Positions 32,878 through 43,240 of a DNA stretch of 64,000 nt are shown here, in pieces. The stretch spans positions 2,604,001 through 2,668,000 of the forward strand of contig JAFEKR010000003.1 in assembly GCA_019022495.1 (NCBI GenBank), read 5' to 3'. Source of the stretch: Epichloe hybrida. Lineage: Eukaryota > Ascomycota > Sordariomycetes > Hypocreales > Clavicipitaceae. The notes under the pieces are model-generated. The model ran no database searches and had not been told where the DNA came from. It saw nothing but the letters and a program-made list of their open reading frames with translations. How positions within the stretch are numbered: the first letter of the stretch is position 1; each line of letters begins with the position of its first letter. A program made the position numbers and the translations under genes.

Positions 32878-34170
32878 TCACTGGATGTCCACCTTTCGAA
32901 TTTCTGTCCAACCCCTGTCCATCTTGGGCACCGTCACGACGAGCACGCCGTCCTCCATCTTGGCGGTGATGGACGAGCCGTCGACGTCTTCCTTGTCCGT
33001 GGCCATGCCGGGCGGGGGCAGAGTGATGTCTCGCTCGAAAAGGCCGACTCGTCGCTCACCAGACACGAGACCCCGGATGAGGTCTTCATCTCCGAGACGG
33101 TGCACGACGCCAGAGATTCTGAGGGTGTTGCTGTCGGGGTTCCAGTCCACGCCGACGTCTTCTTTCCTGGCCCCGGGGAGGGCGACGTGGACGACAAAGG
33201 CCCGCTCCGTGTTGAACATGTCCACGGGGGGCGAGAACGAGTCGGCGTCGTTGGGGGTCTGGTTGTTCGTGCCGGATCGGTAGCGCTCAGCCTGGTCGCG
33301 CATGTTCTGGAAGAAGGGGTGGTTGACGAAGCCGCGCATCATGGCCGGGAAGTCGAAGCCGTTGCCGCCTGCGCCTGCGCCTGCGCTTGCGCTTCCTCGA
33401 GGGCAGTGTCGTCCTCGGTGATGCATGCCTCGACCGCGGTGCCATGCTGCTGCACCCGCACGCCGACCGGCAGCAGCAAAGCCGCCGCGCCCGCGATGAC
33501 CGCCGGAGTCCCATCCGTACGGAGGTGGATATTCTCCTCCTCCATCTTCGGGGGCGACTTCGTCGTGATCGGGCACGTCGTCGGCGTTCGCCTTGACTGT
33601 GTCAGGAGAAGGCCCCTTGTTCTTCTCGTTTCCCTTGTCCGTGGCCTTTTCGGGCTCTTCTTCTTCTTGGTCACGGCCAGATCGATTGCCTTCATCGTCT
33701 GTGCCCTCCTCGCCTTGACGACGATGACGGCGGCCCTGACGGCGGCTTTCGCGACGTTCTCGACGCTTCTCGCGTCGGCTCCCGTGGCCATGCTCATCGT
33801 CGCCGTCATGTCCGTAGTTATACCAGTAGTCACTCCAGTCATACCCTGGGTCCCAGGGGCTGTGACCTACTCCAGGCCCTGCCTGCGGAGGAGGGGGAGG
33901 GGGAGGGGGCACGCCGTGACGACCATGATGAGGCGGTTGAGGCGGGTGATGACTCTGACGAGGGTGAGGCGGCGGTCCATGGTGCATGCCGCCGCCGCCA
34001 AAGGGAAATGCACCTGAGAATTGAGGAAACGGGGGAGCAGCGTTTTGATGGTCAACACCTTGGCCAGGGGCACGGTTCTGCGCACCACCAAAGTCAAAGC
34101 CGGAGATAAAGTCCCAGAACCCAGGAGGGTTGGAGGGTTGATGTTGCTGTTGTTGGTCTTGAGGTGACAT
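32878..34170 (-). CDS. Small heat-shock protein, Hsp20/alpha-crystallin family
   Basis: ATP-independent holdase chaperone that binds unfolding proteins. Single exon of 430 residues, start ATG 34170 (MSPQDQQQQHQPSNPPGFWD). The long N-terminal part is rich in Gln, Pro, His and Gly with a charged Arg/Glu tract (REKRRERRESRRQGRRHRR). The alpha-crystallin domain occupies the last 120 residues: FNTERAFVVHVALPGARKED, NTLRISGVVHRLG, GLFERDITLPPPG and the closing VLVVTVPKMDRGWTEIRKVD. It is about twice the length of typical fungal Hsp30 proteins because of the disordered arm. The cell compartment cannot be told; no targeting signal is obvious. Confidence 0.9.
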   Translation of the reverse strand: MSPQDQQQQHQPSNPPGFWDFISGFDFGGAQNRAPGQGVDHQNAAPPFPQFSGAFPFGGGGMHHGPPPHPRQSHHPPQPPHHGRHGVPPPPPPPPQAGPGVGHSPWDPGYDWSDYWYNYGHDGDDEHGHGSRREKRRERRESRRQGRRHRRQGEEGTDDEGNRSGRDQEEEEPEKATDKGNEKNKGPSPDTVKANADDVPDHDEVAPEDGGGEYPPPYGWDSGGHRGRGGFAAAGRRAGAAAWHRGRGMHHRGRHCPRGSASAGAGAGGNGFDFPAMMRGFVNHPFFQNMRDQAERYRSGTNNQTPNDADSFSPPVDMFNTERAFVVHVALPGARKEDVGVDWNPDSNTLRISGVVHRLGDEDLIRGLVSGERRVGLFERDITLPPPGMATDKEDVDGSSITAKMEDGVLVVTVPKMDRGWTEIRKVDIQ

Positions 34171-34734
34171 ATCTGGAGGTTGTCTGTTTTGTCAAAACAT
34201 GTGTTGGAGGTGGTCTGTCCAAAGCGTGGGCTTTATTCTCTGGGGGGACGGACGGACGGAAATGCGCATCGACTTATTTATATGCTCGACTCATTTCGCC
34301 ACGCGGCATCAATCATCTACTTCAAACCACGACGGCCAGGGCAAGTCCAGTTGGAACGCGTACGCCCACATGTTTCGCCCGGCACGCCGAACGCAAGGCG
34401 GTTAGCATGTCTGCGCTCGGAAAATAGAGTGCTCTATGTAGATAGTGACAAGGCTGTTTGTTCTAATACGACGACGACAAGGCAAATCGTCGCCGCGCGT
34501 CCCCGCCGTAAGCTGGATTCGCGGCCTCGGGCGGTTGAGGGGTGCCGACAGGTGTCGACAGGTTCGACAGGTGTCGACAGGTGTCCTCGGGCTGAGTCAT
34601 GGTGCGATTGGTGACGCCACCTTGTCTTGGTGACGCGTGGCTTTGGCAAAGAAGTCGTAAGCAGGAACCTGGCGAACCTCGCTCACCAGCATCCAACACA
34701 TGATTCTGCGCATTGTCTATGCGAACGATGTTGT
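34171..34734. other. Hsp20 promoter side, with short tandem repeat
   Basis: 564 bp between the Hsp20 start and the GlnRS fragment. A GTGTCGACAG-type tandem repeat lies at about 34549-34585. I could not make out a clear heat-shock element (alternating GAA/TTC blocks). Confidence 0.5.
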
Positions 34735-35545
34735 TCTCTACACTTTTTGGTGGCCCTCCGCCGCCGCCGCGTCCCCCCCGGCGCCATCTTGTCGTTCATC
34801 AATGAGCTCGGAGTCACGACTTCAAGAACTTTGAACGGTGCCTCGACTTGTGCTTGTTCTGGACCCTGCAGCTTTAGCTTTGGTTGAAGATGATGATTCA
34901 ACTGATCTTGGCATGCCTGAGTGCCGCAGCCTGAGTGCCGCATTCAATTTTCGCCCGAAAGACACCGGAATGGGTGGCTATTCCCAGTGTCCAACCAACG
35001 CAGAAAGTCTTGAATGGTCAATCAGATTTCCGCGAGACTGAGAGTCAGGACTACTTCCGCCTAGTGCCTGGGGAAACGGTCGGGCTCTTCCAAGCACCAT
35101 ATCCTGTGAAGCCTGTGAGCTTCTTCAAGAGCACGACCACGGGCCTCGTCACGGAGGTTCGAGCTGTATTCGATAAGGATGGCAAGAAGCCCAAATCATT
35201 TATCCGCTAGGTGCCGAAGGGATCCCGGGCAGTAGAAGTGCGTGTGCGCTCGCACCTCTTCGAGTCGGGGACAATATGATGCATGTTGAAGGCGGCTTTA
35301 AGAATTTTCTATGAACCCTGATAGCGAGACGATCCATCGGGCTGCTTCAATCTCGGCTGGGTTTGATGAAGCACGCAAGACAGGTCCTCGGCCCAAGGTT
35401 CCCAACAAGAGTGAACAAGATCCTCCGAAGAGCGTCAGGTTCCAGGCCATGCGCATAGCCTGTAGGCTAATTTGTAAGTCTAATAAGGTTCATTCGTGAT
35501 GTGGTTCTCAACCGCATTGTTTCGCTAAATGAAGACAGTGCTAAA
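34735..35545 (+). pseudogene. Glutaminyl-tRNA synthetase 3' fragment, broken
   Basis: Fragments matching the C-terminal (anticodon-binding) half of cytosolic GlnRS (yeast Gln4) lie in order across three frames: VALRRRRVPPGAILSFINEL near 34751; then, after a deletion of roughly 20 codons, VPRLVLVLDPAALALVEDD near 34838; FRETESQDYFRLVPGETVGL and FQAPYPVKPVSF near 35030-35130; an in-frame TAG at about 35208 where Trp (TGG) is expected; SRAVEVRVRSHLFESG; then NPDSETIHRAASISAGFDEA near 35314 in another frame; KSVRFQAMRIA; and VVLNRIVSLNEDSAK ending near 35545. The catalytic N-terminal part is absent. It is a non-functional partial copy, since a complete synthetase gene must exist elsewhere. No introns remain visible, but the fragment is too short to call it retrocopied. 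Confidence 0.85.
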
Positions 35546-35780
35546 ACAAAAACCGAACACGGTAGAAGAGTCGCAATACAGTGGGGTGTAGATGTAGATG
35601 ACAGTAAAAAGGTGGGGCGTTGGCGTGGCACAAGTACCAATGACAAGCTCGTCGCATAACAGCCCGTCCATCCTGTTGTCACTGGGCAAAAAAAATCCCA
35701 GCTTCCGTCCTCTGTGCATCCCATCTCCATTGCAACGCAACGCAGCGCAGCGCAGCGCATTTTACCCAACAAGAAGCATC

Positions 35781-36139
35781 ATGGACGCCAAACCCCTCGC
35801 TTTCCGTACGTTGGCTCCGAATCACTCTACTGACTCATCACGTACTGACCGCTCGATTCGCAGCCTCGAGCTCGGCGCAAGCCGTTCCCGCCGCGACATC
35901 CGACAACGCCACGAAGCCAAAGGTCAGCAAATGATGCGACGAAATCTCCACCCCTGCGATGCCGAGCACGAGATTCACGAAAGCTAACGTCTAGAAAGCC
36001 ATGCTGTGTGTGCAAGGATGAGAAGTCGAAGCGAGACGAGTGCATGCTGTTCTCGAATGCGTCAGATCCGGCGGCCGATTGCAAATCCTTTGTCGAGCAA
36101 TATAAGAGCTGCATGGCTGGTTTCGGATACAAGGTGTGA
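35781..36139 (+). CDS. COX17: Cytochrome c oxidase copper chaperone Cox17
   Basis: Delivers copper to Sco1 and Cox11 in the mitochondrial intermembrane space for cytochrome oxidase assembly. Three exons, 35781-35805, 35864-35922 and 35999-36139, encode 74 residues. The copper-binding KPKPCCVCKDEK and the twin CX9C cysteines (CMLFSNASDPAADC, later SCMAGFGYKV) are intact. Intron 1 has ACTGACC branch and CGCAG acceptor. For intron 2, the first AG after the GCTAAC branch (TCTAG, 35994) would put the exon out of frame; the next AG (GAAAG, 35998) gives the canonical sequence, so I use it. The gene is too short and interrupted to stand out as one reading frame. Confidence 0.92.
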
Positions 36140-36422
36140 TTTCTGGCGAACCTAGGATATACCACCAAGGAAATGTAAAAACACCATGTATACTATTTGT
36201 GCACTGAACGGATACGGGAAGGTGGGGAAACAAATATAATGCCACCGGGTCACCCTCCTCTCACGACGTCACGATTCCGTTCCATCACTCGTCTGCACGC
36301 TGCGCACGTGTGGTAGAAAACAAACTTCGATTCGTGATATGAGCCAACATTTCATCAGGCAAGCATTCATTGGGAATCAAAACAACCAACGTCCTGAGAA
36401 ACCGCAATGTGGACTGGACATC

Positions 36423-36876
36423 TCACCCTTTGCCACGGGGCAGCTTGCCACTCAAAGCCTCCAGCGACAGCTGGGCCTCGTCCCGTCTTCCCCTGTACCC
36501 TGCCAGAATCATCTCCTCAACCTCCTGCATCTCCGAATGCACGCCAGCCACAACGTCTAGCATTCTAGCCTCAATCAGCTTCCTCTTCTCAACAAGGTCC
36601 ATGACTCTCTTTAGATTCTGGGCCAGCCTTTCAGCACTATCACCAGGGGTTAGCGGTGGGTTTCCCAAATCATATCAAAAACACACTGGCACACTTGGCT
36701 GACCAGTTTCGACGATTTTCCTCTCCAACAGCCATTGCTTGCTGACGCACCGAGGCGAGCGCCTTTTCCGCCTGGACAAGAACAGCTTTCGCTCGTTCGT
36801 CACGCTCCTTTTTCAGCTGTTGAATTGTAGAGGGAATTAGTTCCACTTTGACATCAGGTGTGATGCAGCGAGCCAT
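36423..36876 (-). CDS. Small coiled-coil protein, function unknown
   Basis: Exons 36876-36704 and 36636-36423 encode 128 residues. The intron (GTCAGC, CCGCTAAC branch, GATAG) joins NRRN-C-AERLAQNLKR in frame. The product begins MARCITPDVKVELIPSTIQQ and is almost entirely charged alpha helix (LKKERDERAKAVLVQAEKAL, LVEKRKLIEARMLDVVAG), consistent with a coiled-coil subunit of a larger complex. I cannot assign a complex. It converges with COX17. Confidence 0.75.
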
Positions 36877-37209
36877 AGCACCTGCCTCGTAGATTCGCCT
36901 TTTATACTATGGTGCTGTTCCGAACAATTGGGAAGGCGTCTTGGAATGCTCATGATTGAGGCTGCAAGTTGTGTCGCCCAGAGTTTTTCTTCTTGGAAGG
37001 GGGGTGCTGGTATCCGTGGCAAGGAAGGCACGACTGACAGCAGTTGCCCCCTTTCCATATGATGGCATTAACGCAAGGTACTATAACGTTTCGTAGCATA
37101 TGCAAACAGGCAAAAGAAGATCCTTGGTATCACAATGTGTCCCCTTTGTACTCTATTCCTCTTTTGTTTTGGTAGATATGCCATACATCGACCTACTGAA
37201 GGCTCTCAT

Positions 37210-39000
37210 CTACCTCGTCAGGGCAATGTCGTCTATTCTCAGAATCATCTTCACAGTCTCCGCCGCCAGCTCAATCGCACTCGTGCTCACCAACAGCGGC
37301 TGCAGCACATTTTCTTTGGAAATGTTTGTGTTGACACCACCAGATTTGATGCTGACTCCGGCATTCTTTTCTCCCATTTCGTGTCGATGTCTCAAATCTG
37401 TGACCACCTTGATGCTGTTCAAGCCAGCATTCTCTGCCAATGTCGTAGGAACAACCTCCATGGCGTCTGCGAAGGCTTTCCAGCAGATGGCCTCTGTGCC
37501 CGTGAGGCTGCGGGCCTGTTTAGACAACTGAGCCGCAATCTCAATCTCGGCGGCACCACCTCCAGCAATGAGAGCCTTCTTCTTCACCAGACATCGCATG
37601 ACGCAGAGCGCATCGTGCAAGCTTCTCTCGGCCTCCTCCAGAATCAGCGAATTGGCTCCCCTGACGACGACAGACACGGTCTTTCCGCTAGCCTTGGCAC
37701 CAGTGACCTTGACCATTCGAGAGCCTGATGACTCAGCTTCTTCAACCAGTTCCGCATAACCGAGCTTGTCTTCAGTGAAAGAGTCGATGTCGGCTATAGG
37801 CTTGCACCCTGTCGACTTGCAAATGAATTCTACTTCGTCTCGCTCCATGTCCTTGATGGCTAGGATGCCCAGCTTGGCCAAGAAATGCAGGGATAAGTCG
37901 TTGACAGCATCGCGGAGGATTGATTTTTGGATAAGAAGGACATTGCACTTGGCCTTCTTAATCTTCTTGGCCATATTCAAAAGATAGAGACGCTCTTCCT
38001 TGACAATCTTGTCCATCTGTCTGTAGTCGTTCACCTGAATGGTGTTCTCCATCTAGAAAAGGGGAAAAGAGTTAGCATGGAAGACTGAAAATAATCCTTG
38101 ATTGGATCTGGCATCTTACATCAGGCTTGGGCGGGCTAAGCTGGAATTGAATCAAGCCAATGCGTGCCTTCTCCATACGGGTAGGTCCACCCGCGTTCTT
38201 GAGGACTGGCTGGTGCAGGACCAGGCCAGGAACAAGCTCGCTGTCTTCGATAGTTCCTCCAACCTTCTTCACAATGCGAATGTTTCGTAGGTCCACATTA
38301 TCAGCCGTCTTGACATCAATGATCTTGGTCACGGCGTTGACAGCCATGGGGCCCAGCAAATTCGAGTATTGTGACACAATCTTGGATGACAGAGACGTGT
38401 TGGCGGCCTGCAAGAGAGCAGAGGTATCGCTGAGGGTGATGGGTTGGGACATGTCATGCAAAACTTCAACGGCGGCGGCGGATGCGCGCTGGAAGGCCTC
38501 TGAGATGACGGAGGGGTGGACACCCTTGGACAGAAGTCGATCTGCAGCACCGAGCAAGCTTCCGCAGATAACAACAACTGAAGTTGTGCCATCACCGGCT
38601 TCAACGTCCTGGGCCCCAGCCACATTCACCAGCATCTTGGCGGTAGGGTGCATGACTGACATGCTTTTCAACATGGTGTGTCCGTCGTTCGTAATGATGG
38701 TCTCTCCTTTTCCACTTCGAATCATCTTGTCCATGCCTCGAGGGCCAAGAGACGTTCGAATGGCATCGGCAACAGCTTGAAACTAACTTAGTAATTTTCA
38801 AACAATCGTACTGCGGTGGGATGATCGTACCTCGAGCAGCGACAATGTTGGATGATCGCACAGCCATAGGCTTCTCCTTGTCCTAAGAGCCTGTTAGCGG
38901 GGTGGTTCTTGATAGCTTGGGATAGCAAAGCAGCTCAAGCTCCTCGTACCCTGAAGGTGGCATTTTGGGACTGCCCAGCAGAGACTGCTGATGCTGACAT
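37210..39000 (-). CDS. CCT4: Chaperonin CCT/TRiC subunit delta (Cct4)
   Basis: Delta subunit of the cytosolic group II chaperonin that folds actin, tubulin and other clients. Four exons, 39000-38950, 38882-38831, 38775-38120 and 38052-37210, give 533 residues, normal for Cct4. Exon joints restore [20 protein letters not shown], then [17 protein letters not shown], and [23 protein letters not shown]-site motifs are visible: [18 protein letters not shown] and [11 protein letters not shown] (about 88-98). The C-terminal equatorial domain ends [10 protein letters not shown]. The intron 2 acceptor is TTTCAAG rather than the earlier TTAG, which would break frame. It is divergent with RPT1 across 564 bp. 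Confidence 0.95.
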
Positions 39001-39080
39001 GATGGCGACGAATGTGAGCTGCCGGCGGGTTTCGTCGAGACTTGTGTGTTTGACAGCGAGTTTGATGCCGAAACGCTGGA

Positions 39081-39172
39081 TGGCGGGATGCTGGCGGGAT
39101 GCTGGCGGGATGCTGGCGGGATGCTGGCGGGATGCTGGCGGGATGCTGGCGGGATGCTGGCGGGATGCTGGC
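39081..39172. repeat. 11 bp minisatellite in the CCT4-RPT1 promoter
   Basis: About 8.3 head-to-tail copies of TGGCGGGATGC. It begins 81 bp upstream of the CCT4 start codon, so it probably lies in the CCT4 5' leader or core promoter. Confidence 0.92.
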
Positions 39173-39564
39173 AGCCTGGTTGAGAACTTGAGATATCCCA
39201 CCTTCTTACTCCGCCATGGGCGGTCTCCAGAAATTTTGGCGTCGGGCCACAGATTATCCACGCTCCGACTTGCACATTTGTGCTGTGCCACCTGGTGAGC
39301 ACCTGCACCCAGCCAGCCCCAACGCGGGTTAGCGCCAGCAGGGGCCTGTGCACGCAGCTCAAGGCAACCTAACAACTCAGATTATGGAATGCTCCCATTG
39401 CCTACAAAGACATCACACAACGAGTCTTCCATCCGGCCTCCCATCATTTACGTAACGACTGTTCGTTTCGCTTGATCATCACCGCGTGTACCCGACCTTG
39501 CCCAGGCCAACTTACTCAATCTTCTTCTTCTGTCGGCAACACGCCTAGTAGGCGGATCTCCATC

Positions 39565-41056
39565 ATGGTAAGCCCCCTCCCTACCTTCGCCTCTGCAACG
39601 GTATTAAGCCACTAACTATTGCTAGCCTTCGGCGACTGGCTCAAGCTGGGAGAAGTACCAGAAGAAGTTTGCCGATGATGAGATAGAAGAGAAGAAGATC
39701 ACCCCCCTCACAGATGAGTATGAGTAACCCATCTGACATCGCGCCCCCGTATTTGTCGACTAAGTCCATTTCAAGGGATATTCAAGTTCTCAAGACCTAC
39801 GGCGCCGCGCCATATGGTGCGGCGACCAAGAAGCTAGAGAAACAGATCAAAGAGAAACAGCAAAGTGTGGATGAAAAGATTGGCGTCAAGGTATGTGCTA
39901 TCCAAACCATAGGTCTGCCGAAAGTGCGTCTAACGCAGCACAGGAATCCGACACGGGTCTTGCACCTCCGCATCTGTGGGATGTCGCCGCCGATCGACAA
40001 CGAATGAACGAAGAGCAGCCCTTCCAAGTTGCACGATGTACCAAGATTATCGAAGACGAGAAAGGCGACGAGTCAAAGAAGAAATATATCATCAATGTCA
40101 AGCAGATTGCCAAATTCGTCGTGCAGCTGGGAGAACGCGTGAGTCCGACCGATATCGAGGAGGGCATGCGTGTTGGTGTCGACCGCAACAAGTATCAAAT
40201 CATGTTGCCGCTGCCACCTAAGATCGATGCCAGCGTTACCATGATGACTGTGGAGGAGAAACCCGATGTCACATATGGCGACGTTGGAGGCTGCAAAGAA
40301 CAAGTTGAGAAGTTGAGAGAAGTTGTCGAAATGCCTCTGCTGTCCCCTGAACGCTTCGTCAATCTTGGGATTGAACCTCCCAAGGGCGCGCTACTCTACG
40401 GCCCCCCTGGTACAGGCAAAACTCTGTGTGCTCGCGCCGTAGCCAACAGAACAGATGCTACTTTTATCCGAGTCATTGGTAGTGAACTGGTCCAGAAGTA
40501 CGTCGGTGAAGGTGCTCGAATGGTGCGCGAACTGTTTGAGATGGCGCGGACAAAGAAAGCCTGCATCATTTTCTTTGACGAAATTGATGCTGTCGGCGGT
40601 GCCCGATTTGACGATGGTGCTGGCGGCGACAACGAAGTGCAGAGAACCATGTTGGAACTCATTACCCAACTAGATGGTTTCGATGCGCGAGGAAACATCA
40701 AGGTCATGTTTGCCACCAACAGACCTTCCACATTAGATCCCGCGCTGATGAGACCGGGCCGTATTGACCGAAAGATTGAGTTCTCACTGCCCGATCTCGA
40801 GGGTCGAGCCAACATTCTTCGCATTCACGCCAAGAGTATGTCGGTCGAGCGAGATATTCGATGGGAGCTTATTTCTCGTCTGTGCCCCAACGCGACTGGT
40901 GCAGAGCTGAGGAGTGTGTGCACTGAAGCCGGCATGTTTGCCATCCGAGCAAGGAGAAAGGTAGCTTCGGAGAAGGACTTTTTGAGTGCTGTGGACAAGG
41001 TCATCAAGGGCAACCTCAAGTTCAACTCGACGGCTACGTACATGCAATATAACTAG
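39565..41056 (+). CDS. RPT1: 26S proteasome regulatory subunit 7, AAA-ATPase Rpt1
   Basis: One of six ATPases of the 19S base that unfold and translocate ubiquitinated substrates. Four exons, 39565-39567, 39626-39717, 39776-39890 and 39944-41056, give 440 residues. Exon 1 is only the ATG, followed at once by GTAAGC; splicing yields [20 protein letters not shown], the expected N-terminus. Walker A GPPGTGKT (about 221-228), Walker [13 protein letters not shown] (about 277-288), the second region of homology ([20 protein letters not shown]) and the C-terminal [11 protein letters not shown] are intact. Branch points CTAAC are seen in introns 1 and 3. Identity is secure. Confidence 0.96.
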
Positions 41057-41673
41057 AGCGGACTATTTGTGTATTTTAAAGAACTTTTGGTGTATGATAA
41101 TGGGAGGAATACAAGGGCTTGAGCTTCTAAAAGTCGAGAGATCACTAATGCCGTAGCCGACGTTTACATAGAGGCAGGCGTTTGGCGACATCTTGTCCTC
41201 GATCGCGTCACGTGGATGGGAAAGTAAATTACAGCATTTATGGGTAACGTAGGAAGCAGCGAAGCAAACTAAGCAGAAACGCGTTTCATAATTTCCAAAA
41301 GACGAGGTGATACCTTTGAAAGTCTCAAAAGCCGATGCCTGAATTAGTAAGTAAACTATCCATCCACGAGGGCTTGTGGTGTATCATGTGGATGTATGCT
41401 ATTTAGGAGATAAACGTCTTTCCCATATTTTTCGAAGAAGAAAAACCTCCGTTTGATCGAAACATCCCATCCTTTATGATATCCTTTGGCAGAAAATCAA
41501 AAATAAACCTGATCCATGATGCAGTGGCGAAGGAAATGCAAGAATTGGAAAAAAAAAAAAAAAAAACCCTTTTCTGCATGTATGTGCAAGCAAGCCTTAT
41601 CAACAAGATACATGGCCATGATATGGGAGTCATCAATCATTATATCCTTGTTCACTGCCGCGAATCCCAGCCT
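41057..41673. other. Intergenic between convergent RPT1 and Cys-rich gene
   Basis: 617 bp of shared 3' flank. An A-run of about 17 lies near 41549-41565. No gene is seen. Confidence 0.6.
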
Positions 41674-42465
41674 TCAAGCACCAGGCATGCCGGACAGACA
41701 TCCCAAGCAGACGACTTCCCCTTGGCGGCCTCTCTCAACGCAGCACCTGCTGCATACGACAGATCTGTGACCGGAAGCAGCCCATCCTTTACCCCATCGT
41801 TGTTCTTCATTCTCTTGCTTCTCTCCATTTCCTCCCTGTTCATATCGTTGTAGATCCGCCTCGTGATGCTGAGGCTCCCCGTTTGCCTCGGCCGTCATGT
41901 CGTCTGCGTCACCCATGTGGAATGACCGCGAGAGCATCTCCTGTTCCGAGATGACGGACATGCCGTCGTCTTCGTTCCACCCGTGGCACAGCCTGACACA
42001 CACGAAGCATGCTACTTCTCCGCATCCCTCGCATTGCGCGAATGAGTCGAGATCCGACTTCTTGGTGGGTCGTCTGTGGCAGATGTAGCATGGGGCCAGT
42101 ACGGCGGCAGTAGTAGGCCGGAAGGGTGTCTTGCCTCCTACATGTATGTTTGGTTGTTGGTCTGGAGGTATTTTCTGCTGCGATGGGCGACGTCGGTGTG
42201 CTGCTGTTGCGAAGCCATCGCGGCCGAGACAATGGATGTTGCTGTTCTCATCTTCGGAGGAGGAGGAGGTGATGCGGGCTCGCTTGGGTTTGGACGACAG
42301 GGGGAGGACTCTGCGGGACGGGCCAAAGTCCTGCGCCGCGTTCAGTAGGTAGTGGTCTTGGTGCCTATCTTGTTCGTAAGGTCGGTGAATGCTGCTGTGT
42401 TCGTCGTCGTCCCGTCGTCGCTTGCGTGTTGATTGAACGTCGTTGTCGGTGACAACAAAAGGCAT
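41674..42465 (-). CDS. Cys-rich, probably zinc-binding protein of unknown function
   Basis: Single exon of 263 residues, start ATG 42465 (MPFVVTDNDVQSTRKRRRDD). The N-terminal third is charged, with basic RKRRRDD and PKRARITSSSSEDE suggesting a nuclear protein. The middle and C-terminus carry paired cysteines in zinc-finger-like spacing: CYICHRRPTKKSDLDSFAQC, then EGCGEVACFVCVRLCHGW, and after an acidic/Gln-rich linker CSRCCVERGRQGEVVCLGCL. This resembles a split RING/PHD-like or zinc-ribbon fold, but no named family fits. Family-level function is not known to me. Confidence 0.75.
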   Translation of the reverse strand: MPFVVTDNDVQSTRKRRRDDDEHSSIHRPYEQDRHQDHYLLNAAQDFGPSRRVLPLSSKPKRARITSSSSEDENSNIHCLGRDGFATAAHRRRPSQQKIPPDQQPNIHVGGKTPFRPTTAAVLAPCYICHRRPTKKSDLDSFAQCEGCGEVACFVCVRLCHGWNEDDGMSVISEQEMLSRSFHMGDADDMTAEANGEPQHHEADLQRYEQGGNGEKQENEEQRWGKGWAASGHRSVVCSRCCVERGRQGEVVCLGCLSGMPGA

Positions 42466-43240
42466 GGTTTCAGTCTGTATGGATTCGCAAGAGGAGGGTA
42501 CGGGACGGGACGGGACGGGACGGGACGGCTTGGTCGGAATGCGATGCCTGTATTTGGTCACGAGCTGCAGCTAGATTCTGCGAGTAGGAAATAGTGAAAG
42601 ACTCATGCCAGTGGGAAGCGGCTTGGGCCAGGAGTGCTCTTGTTGGGCGCTTGGATTCTGGATTAAATGGCCGACGAGGTTCGTTGCCGACGAGCGGAGC
42701 GCCGCCCTGCAGCTCTCAAATTGGACCCATCAATATCCATCGGCGTATGTACGGAGTATGTTTGGGCAGAGTAGGCCGGGCCACTGACAGTGAGTCGCTC
42801 CGTTAGTTACAGTGGGTACCAACCAGGCTCAATTGTTTCGTTGTGCCAGCCGGCTCAAGTCCTCAGGACTCTTCAACATTCTCCCTGTCCGTATTAATAA
42901 TCCGTGTATGTCCAATCCATAATAATAAGTGCAATCTAAACCATCAGTGCAAGTCATGATTGTCAGGTCGTAGTATCCGCCACGTCCAAAAATATTCGAG
43001 TTGTTCGTCATTGCGCTCCACATGTCATCCAGCCGTCAAATTAGTGCAGAAACACATATCCTGATAGCTACAACAAAAGTAAAAAGACATTGAAATTGGT
43101 TCACCTGATTTACACTCTACCATTCGTCTTTCCTTCATTTTTGAAACCCACCATCCCTCCGTTCTAGCCGCGTCCACCGACAAAGGAGCTTCTCTAAGGG
43201 GGGAGACTAGTATACACATGATGCACAGCCGGAACGCTGC
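42466..43240. other. Upstream of Cys-rich gene and 3' flank of CYT1
   Basis: 775 bp with no supported gene. It contains a GGGAC tandem tract (42500-42528), a dispersed GTACGGAGTA motif (42749-42758) and a partial inverted-repeat end TACAGTGGGT (42808-42817). Confidence 0.6.
42500..42528. repeat. (GGGAC)n microsatellite
   Basis: Five to six copies of GGGAC/CGGGA, 35 bp before the start codon of the Cys-rich gene. Confidence 0.85.

Noticed and set aside
33100..34017. 305-codon plus-strand frame opposite the Hsp20 gene
   Set aside because: Val/Ala/Arg-rich antisense of a GC-rich, Pro/His/Gly-rich coding region; the Hsp20 domain on the other strand is clear.
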